NCBI GenBank assembly: GCA_963930775.1 | Contig: OZ005696.1 | Coordinates: forward strand, 1,364,001-1,428,000 | Reading direction: 5' to 3' | DNA from: Cliona cf. orientalis | Taxonomy: Eukaryota; Porifera; Demospongiae; Clionaida; Clionaidae | Length of the DNA stretch: 64,000 nucleotides | In this document: positions 33,497 through 48,674 of the stretch, in pieces | Position numbering within the stretch: position 1 is the stretch's first letter | Layout: the number at the start of each line of letters is the position of its first letter | Program-made: the position numbers and the translations under genes | The notes under the pieces: model-generated | What the model saw: only the letters and a program-made list of their open reading frames with translations | What the model was told of the DNA's origin: nothing | Database searches by the model: none

Positions 33497-36400
33497 CTAG
33501 CTACTCTCTGCGTTGTACTCGGCTAGATAGGCCGCTGGAACGTAGCCCTTGGCCGTCTCTGTTCTAACTAGCCACCACTCCTTGCACCCAATGCGATCGT
33601 GAGGTCTTATCAGCGTCACCGACTGACCACCCACCACCGATAGCTCGGCCTTGTCTTGTGCTTCAAAGTCGTAGAGGACTTCAAGCTCTGTACCCTCAGG
33701 CAGCTCCTAAATTACCAGTGTGTGTATGGGGATGGGGAGGCGGTGGATTACAATCTTTGGCAATTGAATGAATTGGCATAATTGCACATTACAGCTGTCA
33801 CTATTGTTGGCCTAAGACCCTTTTCCATGTTTTTTGGTGCTATAAATAGCATGCATTGATCACTGAAGGAACTGAGGCTATATTATAATACAAATTGATA
33901 TCATTTCAGATGGTCTAGCTCCCTTCTTCGTCCATACCTCTGTCTCTTGTTCCTCATCTTCAATGTCTTCCTCCTCCTTGTGTTCAGCAGCAGCTGCATG
34001 CATCTCCCCAGCTCCTACTCTCTGTGGAGACACGAGCAACTTTAACGAGTTTGTCACTTTCGGTGACACAGAGCCTTCTGATGACACCTTCCTATTAGAC
34101 TTTGCCGTAAAGTTGATAGAGAGAGATGCGGGTACTATCGACAGCTGCACGAGCTTCTTGGTAACAGTAGCAAGCTCTTGTGCGTGTTCAGCCTGTAGAT
34201 CTGCAGAATCGTAAAGCTTTCCTTCACACAACGGATCGTAAAGCTTCGAGACTGCACTGTGAAACAAGTACTGAGCGTGGACAACTGTTGCCAGTAGATG
34301 TTGTAGCATTTTCACTACTGTTTTGACGAAGTTCGGTAGCTCTTCCAACAGCTGAGTGTTGAGGGCTTCGTAATTTCTTCTAGCCATCGTGCAGTCTTCT
34401 TGAAGCTGTCGGAACTTCTCTATATCTGGGGGATTTTCGGTGTGGTCGAGGGTGTACTGCATGTGGTCGTAGTCGAGCAGTTTGTCTTTCCTCTTCTCTA
34501 TGAGGTGGAAGGGGTCTTGGAATAGACCAATCAGAGTCTCCAGTGGGGTGGTCACATGATCCTTCACAAAACGACCCTACACAACATGTATATATTTGTA
34601 AGGGGAAATTTTACTAGTAAGCAAATTTAATATTAATTTTAATGAGAATACGAAGTTGCATCTAGAGTGACACAATTTAACTATTCTCCTAAATCTACAG
34701 AAGGTGATGACAAGCTACCATATAGCGGGAAAATTTCGAGGGAGAAAACTTTCACGAATTCGCGAAAGTTTTCTCCATAAAATTCTAGGCATGCCACACC
34801 CATTATGCGACCCCGCGAAAGTGTTCTCCGCAAAATGCTCCTTTCCTACCGATCCACGAAAGTTTTCTCCCTCGAAAATTTCCCGCTATATGGTAATAAA
34901 ATTAGTTGAAGATTTGGTTACCCATATTTGTACCAAATATACCCACCAAGTCACAGATCTGGCCATAGTAAATTTAATTTAATTACTCCTGGAGAGTACT
35001 AATAATATTATTGTGAGGCACACACGTCTACCATAGTGGGATGGAGTATGGGAATACTATCAGACAGACAGCTGGGAACTAACCAACTAAAAAATCCCCC
35101 CACTACCCTCTAATTATTGATGGTCCCTCAGTCAAATACTTAATCTAACCCTCTCCACCAATCAGGCTCCAGAGGTAGCCTCGTCCCCAGGCCACTCCCA
35201 CGTTTTCAATGCAATGAAAACGTGGGCTACTCCATACTATGTGGCAATGGTAATAATTACTGATGAGTGATAATTAATCCTCTATCCTCCATATATTATT
35301 ATTGCTCGGCTCACATTGTTCCTGACCGCCTGTTGCAGGCTGTGTAGCAGGTGATGGTAGTTGGTGAGTGACTCGGCTCCAGAGCAGTACATGTCCATTC
35401 CCTCGCTCAGTGCCTCACGACCCTCAACCACATGCTGTAGTTTATAGACTAGATTACTGAGTAGATTACTAAGTATAGGAACTATTGTACTCATAATGGG
35501 AGCTAGTTTACCGAATAGAATGCGGTGAGTATACTGACCTGTAGCTCCTCTTGCCAGTTTCCAATGTCTCTTAGGAGCTGCCGTAGCAGTGCATCAATGG
35601 AGAGCACTTTCTGTTCCAATTCATCAAATTTCGGATCCACAGTCTACATAATAAGCAATGTACAATGTCATGATTATTATTCCGAATGTGCTTAATAGGA
35701 CAAGCAGCCATGCAGCTACCTTTCTTCTTAGGCCTGTCATCTGAGTGAAGGACTGTTGAATACGACGGACCTTCTTTTGGAGGGAATGCATCGACACAGT
35801 ACCTTTTCTGTCATCCTTAGTGGGTCCAGTATATCGCTCAACTGATGGAGAGAGAGAGGGAGAGAGAGAGAGAGAAAGAGTGTGAGGGGGGGGGGGGAAG
35901 AGAGAGGGAGAGCTAGGAATTCATACACTTGAAGAGCCGGCATGCTAACCTATATCTTTTCGTCTCTTGACTTCATTGATATCCTGAGCGACTTGTCCCA
36001 TTGTCTCCCGGGCATTCATCACAGACACTCTGTCGTCATGCTTAGACGATGTGGTCTCGACAAGCTTGTCAAGCAGGAGTGGGTACTTCAACACTCGTTG
36101 CACTGGTTTGATCAGCAAAGACTGCAAGTCCCAAGCCTGAATTTCGCCCCTGAGGGAAGTGTTATCAAATTTACACTTTCAAACCCCTAACCACTGGTGT
36201 ACATGTATAAGTGCATCGTGTAGTCCTATGGTTGCCAGGACAACCACATCGTCACAGCTCTGTGGTTTCCCAGAAAACCACACAATTTAGCACCATACAT
36301 TAAATGACTATAATAATGTCAGTAATCTGATATACCACTATACCTTAATCGATCTAATACTGCACGAATCTTCTCAGCAGTTGATGGTGTGTCCATATAC

Positions 36401-39400
36401 TGTTAGTGTATGTATGTTGTATTGTGTTGTATTATTTACCACAGATTGTGGTTATTGTATGTACCCTGAGTAAATACTTGGATCAACAAGTGTGCTACTT
36501 GAATACGATTTACATTATGCATTGAATTAACCACAATGAGTTGATCCACTCTCTGAGGCATAAAACATACTACCGTAAATCGATCATGAACATTTCATTT
36601 TTCGGACAGCCTGGCTTGTGCGAAAATTAAACACACAAAAATACATCCACAATATTAATGGCAATTAATTTATGGCTTAGCCTTGAATGTATACAAACTT
36701 TAATGGATTTCCCGCAATGGTTGCCTCACTATAATAATGTTATTTCATACATTTTGGGTGCAGTTGGGCTTTTACAGGTACAATCATCAAATGTGAGCAG
36801 TTGTGAGAAAAGGGACTATTAAATTTTAGACTTTATGTTTGTCGTACGTAGCTTGCAATAGCGTATGGAGTAGTTATACAATAATAATGTACTGTAAGTG
36901 TATCCACTCTTTGTTGGTGTCATACACTGATACAAGTATACTCGCTACTAGCTACATATTTGTAGAAAGCAAGTTGGCCATTATCATGATAAAAATTAGT
37001 CGTGTTTCATACTACTACCACGAACGGTCCCTTTTCTCATAGCCAGTCACATTAATTTTGTGCTCAGAATGCACCTAAGAAGATGTAAAAATTTAAATTT
37101 CCTAGGGGAGCATCCAGACCCCCTAAGATTTATGGTGGGCATATACTCATAGTAATAATAGTATTGCTTCACATGCATGCGTGTGACAGTGGGGGTTTTT
37201 GAGGCAGGATAAGTCTTTTACTGGTGGTAAGAGTGTGTCTGGCTGCGGCACACAAACCCCCAAAGTTATCACAACGCATGCACACTACCAGTCAGTGAAG
37301 CCACGAAACATTCTGTGCACGTACACAAACCAACCACCCACCACTATACACAGCTTGGCCTTCAGTGAAGCTTGTGGATCAGTGGGAAAAAGGGGAAACA
37401 CTTCAAGAGCTTCACAATTCACCATCTATACATTTAAAAAACCCATCTTGAAATCCGCTGGTAACTTGAGGGTAGCCTACGATAGTCTCAGTGGCACCAA
37501 GCAACATGTCCTAGGAGACTGACTGTCTCCAAAGCTCAGTAGAGGGTTGACCAATGCACTAATGCAGTGGAGAGCATAAACAGGTTTTGGGTTTGAGCAG
37601 CTACAGATTTAGGGCGATATATACTGGGATAACGTGTACTACCGGATTAAATGAGATGGTTTCGCACATTTTATCACTCTATGGGCTACACTTTATCTCT
37701 TTGCGATAATTTATGGCTGTAGCTTTAGCAATTAGCGGATTTGCACTGTGAGAAGGAAAACCAGACCATGGTTTGCTATCAAGGGCCATGGACAGAGGAC
37801 AAGGTTCTTAGACTAATGTGATATACTATTACTACAGTATGTGGTATAAATAGTGAACTTTAATTGCCTTCTGCTCATACTTTTAATTGGGTTGCAGAGT
37901 TCGATCACCACTGGGATTAGAATTAAATTCTTGCCATGCTAACTAATGAGAATGTATAATACAGTATCAGGATACCAGAATAATAGAAGTAGCCTAGTCT
38001 CGATCAAAAGCAGACATGCATGATAATTTTAAACATTACTGGTCATTATAGTCACTGGTGGATAACAGAATGGCCTCAAATTCTCAATCCCATCTTTACA
38101 CAAGTATAGAGAAGCATTGCATCCTGCATTTGTTATTCTACCTTTTCCAACAGTGCCGCCGCTGAGTCGTGGTTCCGGCAGTACCCAGCATACACTTCCC
38201 TAAGTCTGGACGAGTATGACATGAAGACCCCGCCCACCGCCTCCTCGTTGCGGCTAGACTCCTCGAGGGACGTCAGGAAGTCACATGACAACCGTGTGAC
38301 CTCGGCCATGTTTCCAAATAGGGTCTCCGTATTGATGTCTGAAATCTGATATTATGTAAAGTTCATAATGATATTCACGAGTGTCCACTTATTATGCAAT
38401 GTACATGTATATCATTGTAGTCATAGCAGTTGGAGAAGACAGTACAACATTATCTTATTTGGGAACGTGATAGTTATATTTGTGCTCGTTTTGGATCGAG
38501 GTGCATGCTAATCAGGTGCTGTTATGGGTGTGAGCAAAAATTAATACCGTATTTCCTTGATTAAACGCCCGGGCGTTTATTTATTAACAGAGTTCTTTGA
38601 CCCGGCGTTAAAACGGGGCCGGCGTTAAATCGGGGCCGGCGTTTAATGTTTATGTTCTTCGCACGTGCTAAACCGCAGCTGGTACTGGTCGACGAAATCA
38701 TATGTATTAATAGCAGAATGGCGAGCCAGGGCAGCGTTAGCGAGGACAGGCACGAGGAAGCCAGCGTTATTCGTGGGCATCATGTATACAAGAGCGTGTG
38801 GACTCCTGAGGTAGGCGAAGAGCTGAGTCTTGTAACCGAAGACGGCAATGAACATGACAAGTATGCTGTCGCTGTAATAAAAGATGGCTACGTTTGCTTC
38901 GCGCCACGCCCACTCCGTAATGACCCGGCGTTTATTTGAGGCCCGGCGTTTATTACGTACACAGCGCCTTATACCCCCGGCGTATAAACGGGGCCTGCGT
39001 TTATTCGAGGGAGGCGTTTATTCGAGGAAATACGGTAATAGTGTTATTAGCTATGCTACGTATAATGCTTGTCCTCATGCAACCTCAATGTTTCTATGTA
39101 TAACATTGAAAATTTGAGGGAGCCTGGGGTTAAGGCTATAAGTGCTTGCATAAGCTTTCTGGAAGCAAATATGGAACTTATAAAATTAATGGAGTTTTCA
39201 AATGCAGAACTAGGTTTTGGTAACAGGCGCTCGGGGTTGTTATAATACTTCAACCTACTGCATGCTTACCTCTCTCAGAGCTGGTAGCATCTTGGAGCTG
39301 CATATTTCCATCTGATGATGAAAGTCTCTCTCCGTGACTATGAGCTCATCGATGACCTTTGCCCTCCGCTGAGCCTTGGTCATGCCAGGGGGAGGGGCCG

Positions 39401-42276
39401 GTCGTGGGGGGAGGGAGGGGGGAGAGGGAGGGGCTGCCGATGATTTCGCAAGAGCATCGTGCTTAGCTAAACAAGACACATGCAGGGCAAAGTATTATAC
39501 TCTCAAAGTCTGTAATGATAGCAAACAAGCAATATACACTTTCCCCAGTGGAGTAATGGCTCATTAAATACTCAGTAACAACTCATGGTGCTATATATGT
39601 GTGAATAGTAACCTTTAAACTTTCCAGTTCATGCAGCTATGCTCCATACTGAGTAAGTACATGTACATGCATATGCACTTAGCTATCAGGCAAGCAGCAT
39701 TCCAGGTACATTACTAAAAGCAGCAGCCACAGTTTACAGTTTCTGAGTAAATACACAAATGCAATCTCACGGGGTGGCTTCATTTCCTTATTCATTACAG
39801 TAACACACACTACTCAAGGTTGTAGGTGGGGGCAGATACAATAAGTTATGAAGAGTGATTCCCCCAGGGCCTTGGGGATTTGTTTCTTACTCTTAGCTTC
39901 TTCCAGCTGCCCCTGTATCCTATCCAGGTTGGATTGATGTGTCTTGGCGGCTTCCTGGAGTTTCTTCACTTTGATTTCATCTTTGCTGGCCAGGAGCAAA
40001 TTTTGAGTACTTTCCAGCATCTTCTCTTCGATCTAAAAATTGTGTATCAGTGTGTAGTACAACTAGGACTAATAATGACTATTATGAGATGTTTCTGCTT
40101 ACAGCAAGTTCTGATTCCAGGCTTCGGATTTGGTCCGATTCTGAGGCATGTCTTGAGAGCTTGTGTCGAGGTTTAGGCTTCGGTAGAGTTGTGAATTGCT
40201 AGAGAGAGGGAGAGAGAGGGACAGATTCAAATCTTCAGTGCAGTCTACAATCATTTCACTCACTCTATCATTACTCGTAGCTTCTCCTGTAGCATTCGGA
40301 GGTGCTGGAGCGGACCGGCTTGGTGTGGGATGCTGGTCATGTGACACATCACGTGCTTTCACCTCTTTACTAGCAGTCGACTCTTGGCTTTGATCATGTG
40401 ACTCTAGTCCGTTCTCCATTATCTTCAGTCCAGGTGCAGACCCGTGCCTAGTTCGATCGACTCTTCGTCTTGGTTTAGCAACTGGTTTCGGTCTCGAATC
40501 GGACAAATTCGTTGTTTTTCCAAACTCCAATTCGTATACTTCATCATCATCATTGACGTCAACCTCTTCATGAGATGGGGGAGAAGAGGATGAGTAAGCC
40601 CCTACTTTCTCATGCTCATTAACTGGCGGTGAACTGCTGCAGCTTGATATTAGGTTGCTGTCTCCGTTGATGCTTGCGTATTGTGTTTTCAGAGGCTTGA
40701 TGATTTGAGCAAATGATGCTAAATAAAATAAACACATAAGCAATTATAATAGTATCACTGATGCTCAACTTAATTGGTAAAAATTTAATTGTTTAGCCAA
40801 GTGCAACAATTGAAAAACGGTATTAATAATAATATTAATTATGAATATGGTAGATTGCAGATTGGTTCAATGTCCTAACGATGCTTAATCTGAAGCTACT
40901 GCATCTAAGTTATATCATAGCTGAAACCTAGGCATGTCATTTGTAATCCATACCATAGTCAAGTTACCTAATTCAGCATGCGCCTGCAATTAATTAAGCT
41001 CATAATAAATAACAATCGTAGGTAGAGCACATGCACACAATCTCTCTGCCACCTGTACTATGATGCAGTTGTGTGATCTAATTATAATATGCACAGATTG
41101 TAAATATTATTTATTTACTTTAAAATTGAGTACTTTCAGTTGCAATAGTGCTCTGATAATCAAATGAAAACCCATTTCCTGGCATCAGGTTATTGCATTT
41201 GGCTTTATAGAAGTTGCAATAACTCTGAAATAAGTGTTTTGCTGAGCATCAAATTCTAACAATTTGAGTGTGCACATTACATGTTCATATCTAAAATTTA
41301 ACCATCCCTGCTGCAAATCTGCATGCCTATATACCTGGAAATATTCCTTCCTTGTCTCCGGCTTTCCCCCTCAGCCAGTCGCTACCAACAGAGCCAGTCA
41401 GTTCAATCAGTTCCCCCTTAACGAGGGGGAGGTCCCCTGGCTGGCCCCCTCGGAACGAGTGCAGGGCTATAGCGTACGGTTTGCCAGACTTTGCCAGAGC
41501 ATTTTCTCGAGCAACTATATACAATGACAATACAGACGTGCATAGAATGACGCTGGTGTGTACAGCCATGTTGTGAATAAAATTTCCAGTAAGCTGGAAA
41601 CAGTGCAAGTTGCATATATACATACAACGTAGGTTTCATCCTGGTGCCCACAACTGTACATATCAAATGACTGTCGATTAAGATCAAATACTCATTGCCC
41701 CTATTCACAGAATTGCTTCCAAGCTTCCAAGGGAAGCCTTCAAGAACTAACTACCATCAGGAGGGTCAGGCCCTCTAACATAAACAAAACAATGATATCA
41801 CCATAACAAATTTTGTGCGTCACATTAAAATATCATTTTCAGCTACACTTCCACAATCCATTATTCAAAGACTTTACTATAATATAGAACACTTCCGAAG
41901 TTGGAATTTGCCTAAGTTTAATAGGCCTTGCATACTCTAAGCTTGTCTTGTTTGTACTTTACTAATGAGCAACAAGATATATATCACAAACATTTGATAT
42001 CCATAAACTTTTATGTTTTAGTACCAGCCATTTATCTTGCTGATCACCACTTTTTATAGAGATCTGCTTACCAGACGGGCTCCCCAGTTGAATCTTGACG
42101 TAGTTGGCTGGAAATATGCCCACTTTTCCGTCCAATTTACCCTCCAGCCAGTTCTCATCGATCCTTCGCAGCAGCAAGATCGAGACGCCCGCGTTGAAGC
42201 TCAGCTCGTGCGTGCCTTGGCCTTCGAAGCCATGCAGCGCTCGCGCGCAAGGACTCGGCTTGCTCGTGGTAGTCAT
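33497..42276 (-). CDS. DNMBP: DNMBP/Tuba-like Rho guanine nucleotide exchange factor, SH3-SH3-DH-BAR-SH3, 976 aa
   Basis: Activates a Rho-family GTPase (Cdc42 in vertebrate Tuba) and links it to membrane curvature and actin. Fourteen exons on the minus strand: 42276-42072, 41514-41335, 40718-40264, 40198-40103, 40032-39891, 39466-39270, 38345-38142, 36399-36344, 36149-35950, 35841-35720, 35643-35539, 35434-35315, 34576-33938, 33706-33497. Phases close exactly to 977 codons. Domains: SH3 (about 10-65; ALHGFEGQG, ENWLEGKLDGKVGIFPANYV); SH3 (about 78-128; ALHSFRGGQPGDLP, SDWLRGKAGDKEGIFP); acidic and basic linker; coiled coil (about 310-359); proline stretch; DH (about 400-578; ERDFHHQM, LLIKPVQRVLKYPLLL); BAR (about 580-850); C-terminal SH3 (about 912-970; VLYDFEAQDKAELSV, KEWWLVRT). 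No PH domain follows DH; a BAR domain does, as in the DNMBP family. Vertebrate DNMBP has four N-terminal and two C-terminal SH3s, so this is a smaller version. Confidence 0.88.
34717..34894. mobile_element. MITE-like element with 35-bp perfect inverted ends
   Basis: ACCATATAGCGGGAAAATTT at 34717 continues CGAGGGAGAAAACT and is mirrored by AGTTTTCTCCCTCG then AAAATTTCCCGCTATATGGT ending at 34894. TA flanks each side. Inner copies of GAAAGTTTTCTCC add further pairing. It lies within a DNMBP-like intron. Confidence 0.75.
38546..39036. mobile_element. TIR element with ACCGTATTTCC ends, carrying a HIRAN-like ORF
   Basis: The left end ACCGTATTTCCTTGATTAAA (38546) mirrors the right end TTATTCGAGGAAATACGGT (39036) with few mismatches, with TA outside both. 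Repeated GGCGTTTA and GGCGTTAAA motifs lie near both ends. Inside, on the plus strand from ATG 38718, an ORF codes HHVYKSVWTPEVGEELS, then NEHDKYAVAVIKDG, a HIRAN-like pattern; the expected VGHVPR-type continuation is out of frame. It lies in a DNMBP-like intron. Confidence 0.7.
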
Positions 42277-42653
42277 CGCGAACGGTTGTAGACAGTAGAA
42301 ATAGGAAGGGCTGCTCTGTAAGTATTTAATAGACCTCCATCAGTCGCCAAGGGATTGCAAACTATGTGGTAAATTTGCACAGACCAACCACGCCCCCGGT
42401 GTTCTTTGCGCATAAAATTGAACTACAAAATTTTTTCGTATATTTAGAGAAAGGAAGTGCTGGATGGCATGGTGGGCGTGGCTAAAATATGAACACGCCC
42501 ACTTGCAAGGCTGTATACAAAAATGCGATGCGTGGAGGGCGGAAGTTAGCATCTAGGGCTGCGTTGCTACTCCTGGCAATATTCATCAGCATTCACTTGG
42601 CTAGTCTGTTACTTTCACGCTTGGATTTCGGTGATTCTAACTCCCGCGCCGCC
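42277..42653. promoter_or_regulatory. Divergent promoter region of the Rho GEF and ADP-ribosylglycohydrolase-like genes
   Basis: The two start codons are 377 bp apart (42276 on minus, 42654 on plus). GC-box/KLF-like motifs occur in both orientations: CCACGCCCCC near 42388 and GTGGGCGTGGC near 42472. Part of this interval (42489-42653) is also open in frame with the plus-strand gene. Confidence 0.45.
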
Positions 42654-43592
42654 ATGTCTGGTCAGCAAGCACTGCAAACCTTGAAGTCACTGAGCCCAGT
42701 CCAGCAGAGGAGGGCAGCAGCAATCCTAGGAGCTCTTCTTGCTGACGTGGCAAGTGAGTCAAATTTTTTATGTACATGTACATAGCAATAAATATTGGCA
42801 AATACTGAAACTAAATCAGAAGATCATAGAAACTATAGTTACAATATAGATCTAGATCATAATAATATTATTATAGTGCATTCCCTGTGCTATAGCTATG
42901 GTTACAATCTTTTCGCTGATCCAGCGGGGTGGATAGAGTGGCTAGCCACCCACCCCCTTCTATAGTTCTTTTATGCAATGTAGTATAGGAGACGTCCACC
43001 ATTATTATATTAACCAGCCATCCCCCTTGCACCAGTATAGTTTACTATGGGTAGCCAGCCCATCAGCCACTGTCCATGAAAAATTTCTGGATCAGCACCT
43101 GAATGTCTAGGCAGTGTTCAAATTTTATCAATCATAATTTTAATATGGATTTTCCGCTAAAAATCTACAGGTTTAGCATAACTTACTTATCCCATGAGAA
43201 GGTCGATTAAACGATTGGAATAATAATAAAAATTTGTACACCTCAGCAAAATTAAAATTATTATTTTTCCAGCCGCCCCTCTGCACTGGATCTATGACCA
43301 GGGCAAGGTGAAGTCCCTCACTGAGGCGGAGAACACTGTGGCGTTCTACCCCAAGCCAGAGTGCCCGTTCTACACCATCCCCGTCGGTAGCAACAGTGCC
43401 TATGGGGACCAGGTCTACGTCACACTCAAAAATGTGGCAGAGAATAAAGGTATGATACTGTAATTATCATTATGAAAGATGTGGTTGAAAAGCAATGTGT
43501 AAGAGATGCTATTATGCATTATAATTATTATCTGTATGTGTGGGAGGGAGGGAGGGAGGGAGCACGAAAGAGAAAGAGATACATGTAGCGAG

Positions 43593-43631
<39 letters not shown>

Positions 43632-45231
43632 GGGAGGGAGAGAGGAGAGAGAGAGGGGGTGTGTGGATGGATGGAGAGAGAGATGTATTGTAGTAAAGTG
43701 GTGTTTATTTTACACGCTATTTTCATTTTTTATTTCCTTCATCATAGTAATGTTGTTATTATGCTCCACAGGTTTTGATGCTGATAAGCTTGCTGATGCC
43801 ATTTTCACTCACTTTGGCCCTGGCACTGTGTATGAGGACGCCCGCAAACAGACTAGCAAGCCAATCAACGGACCTTGGACCAATCACAACATCAAGATCT
43901 TCCTGGCCAACCGTGAGAAGGGGGCATCGCCCGCAGCTGATTCTTCCAGCAAGGACCCTGATGGACTGTGCAAGGCTGTCGTGGTGATAGGACTGCTCTC
44001 TGGAAAACCAGAGCTGTTGGATGCTGTGGAGAAGTGTGTCAAGACAACCCAGGTGAGTATGTGTGTGTATAATGAAATTTAGATGATTCTGCTAAAAATC
44101 ACTGTGTTTATGTAGTGTCATCTCCAGCCCCATTCCGAACGCTTCAAAATAGTATTGAAACGTGGGAATGGGCCTGGGGATGTTAGAATAGCATCAAAAT
44201 CTAACTATCGTCCTTACCCATGTAGCACCCTAGTCAAGTATAATATTATTATAAGAAAAATCTATTTTTTGTTTCTTTGTTCTATACAGTCTAGCGACAC
44301 AGCCGTGGGGTATGCACTGGGTGGGGCCAGGATCCTGGATCATGTGATCCAGACGGGTTCCGATGGCGTGGAGCCAGCCATCGCTGACCTTACTGACCCC
44401 AACCGCCAGAAGAAGTTCCCTACCGATGAAGAAGTAGCGGAGGCCATTAAGAAAGCATCAAAGACCGATACACCTCACGCTGATGCTGTCAAGACATTTG
44501 GACTAGCTTGCGGTAAGGGAAACCTTAGCCTATAGAGACCATTGTAGAAGAATAATTATTATTATTGTGTAGTGTTTAGGGCTTTGATAATGACGGAAGT
44601 TCAAAGGTTCAATATTGCAGCAGTGAATACTCATTATAACATGCATACAATATACACGATAATTTTACATGTACATCTATAATCATACCAATAATAATAA
44701 TAGCCCTGGGCTCCATAGTTATTATAGGTTTATCATTTTAATTTTCATCTCTCTACTTTCCAGGTATGCCCGGTTCATTCTCTGGTATGGTCCAAGGTAT
44801 CACCCACAGTAGCAGCTTTGAGGAGGCAGTGAAGCAGGGTATTCTGGCAGCTGGGGACAACTGCTCAAGGAACAACTTCATTGGAGCTTATGCTGCCGCT
44901 AAGTAAGATCACCAGCTAGCTAGACCCGACGACCTTTACCTACTTTATACATGTGTAGGAGTAGGTAAAGGTCGTCAGGAGGGAGATCCAAGGCCTAGAA
45001 ATGAGGGTGTGAGAATAGTTTTGACGAATATTTCCTAATTGTCCATAACCTGAATCAAGTGCGTGGCCCTAGCTAGCAAACATCTTTAGATTACTCAGCC
45101 TTCATCCTGCTCTCTCTTTCTCCTTGTATGTACGTAGGTACGGACTTGACTCCCTCCCTGTGAGCTGGTTGGACAAGTACCCTCGTCTCAGTGAAGTAGT
45201 TGGCTACATCGAGACCGTGGCAAAGCTTTAA
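42654..45231 (+). CDS. J1-crystallin-like ADP-ribosylglycohydrolase family protein, 337 aa
   Basis: Member of the ADP-ribosylglycohydrolase fold family, in the subgroup of jellyfish J1 crystallins and selenoprotein J. Enzyme activity of this branch is uncertain. Exons: 42654-42753, 43273-43449, 43772-44052, 44290-44512, 44764-44902, 45138-45231 (TAA); frame is continuous. Motifs: ILGALLADVATAPLHWIYD near the N-terminus (the GD-x-GAP-type region), GYALGGARILDHVIQ, GMPGSFSGMVQGI, and GDNCSRNNFIGAYAAA, which replaces the metal-binding GGDTD motif of classic enzymes with GDNCS. I chose ATG 42654 because it sits in a strong GCCGCCATGT context and gives the family-sized protein. An in-frame upstream extension from 42489 or 42528 would add a hydrophobic segment (AALLLLAIFISIHLASLLL). 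Confidence 0.85.
43549..43682 (+). repeat. GA-rich microsatellite
   Basis: GAGA/GGGA repeats of about 130 bp in the second intron of the ADP-ribosylglycohydrolase-like gene. ORFs crossing it on either strand are low-complexity artefacts. Confidence 0.85.
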
Positions 45232-45554
45232 GCAGCGCCGCTACATCAAACAATTCTGACAAATTAGCACTTGGAAATATTTCCGAATTTTGTTTATGAG
45301 GTATCCAATTAGAGAACAGCAACAACTATAAATGTACATTAATAGAGTTGTGAAGTTCTACAATTTTTGCAAACACTCTGATCGATTACAATAATACATA
45401 AAAATGGCACAACTTAATTAATTACATGATTTGACTAGAGAGCGGAGGTATGGTATAATAATTATAATGGCAAACAGCAATAATAAGCAAAATTAACAAA
45501 GAATCGATAAAATTTAATTATTCATTCGTGAAGGAGCTTAGTTTAATTATGACA
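45232..45554. other. Intergenic between convergent genes, no gene seen
   Basis: AT-rich 320 bp between the glycohydrolase-like stop (+) and the PPP1R2 stop (-). Nothing beyond ordinary 3' flanking sequence is visible. Confidence 0.4.
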
Positions 45555-48553
<2,999 letters not shown>

Positions 48554-48661
48554 CTTCCCCCCTCAATCGCAGTGTAGGACAATCACCTCAGCTCTATTAA
48601 AATCTAAACAGCTTCTATGCAAAGAAAACTCGTTTACAATGCTAGGTACAGGTGTAGGTCG

Positions 48662-48674
48662 AGGTCAAAGGTCA
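48662..48674 (+). promoter_or_regulatory. DR1 nuclear-receptor-type site between PPP1R2 and VCPIP1
   Basis: AGGTCAAAGGTCA is two perfect AGGTCA half-sites spaced by one base, the classic DR1 bound by RXR/HNF4-type (NR2) receptors. It lies 109 bp upstream of the PPP1R2 ATG in the shared divergent promoter. A CRE-like TGACGTAA follows at 48689-48696. Function is inference. Confidence 0.5.

Noticed and set aside
43506..43778. GA-rich ORFs at 43506 and 43540
   Set aside because: The 3' part of the 43540 frame is the real exon 43772-44052; the rest is microsatellite and intron read-through.
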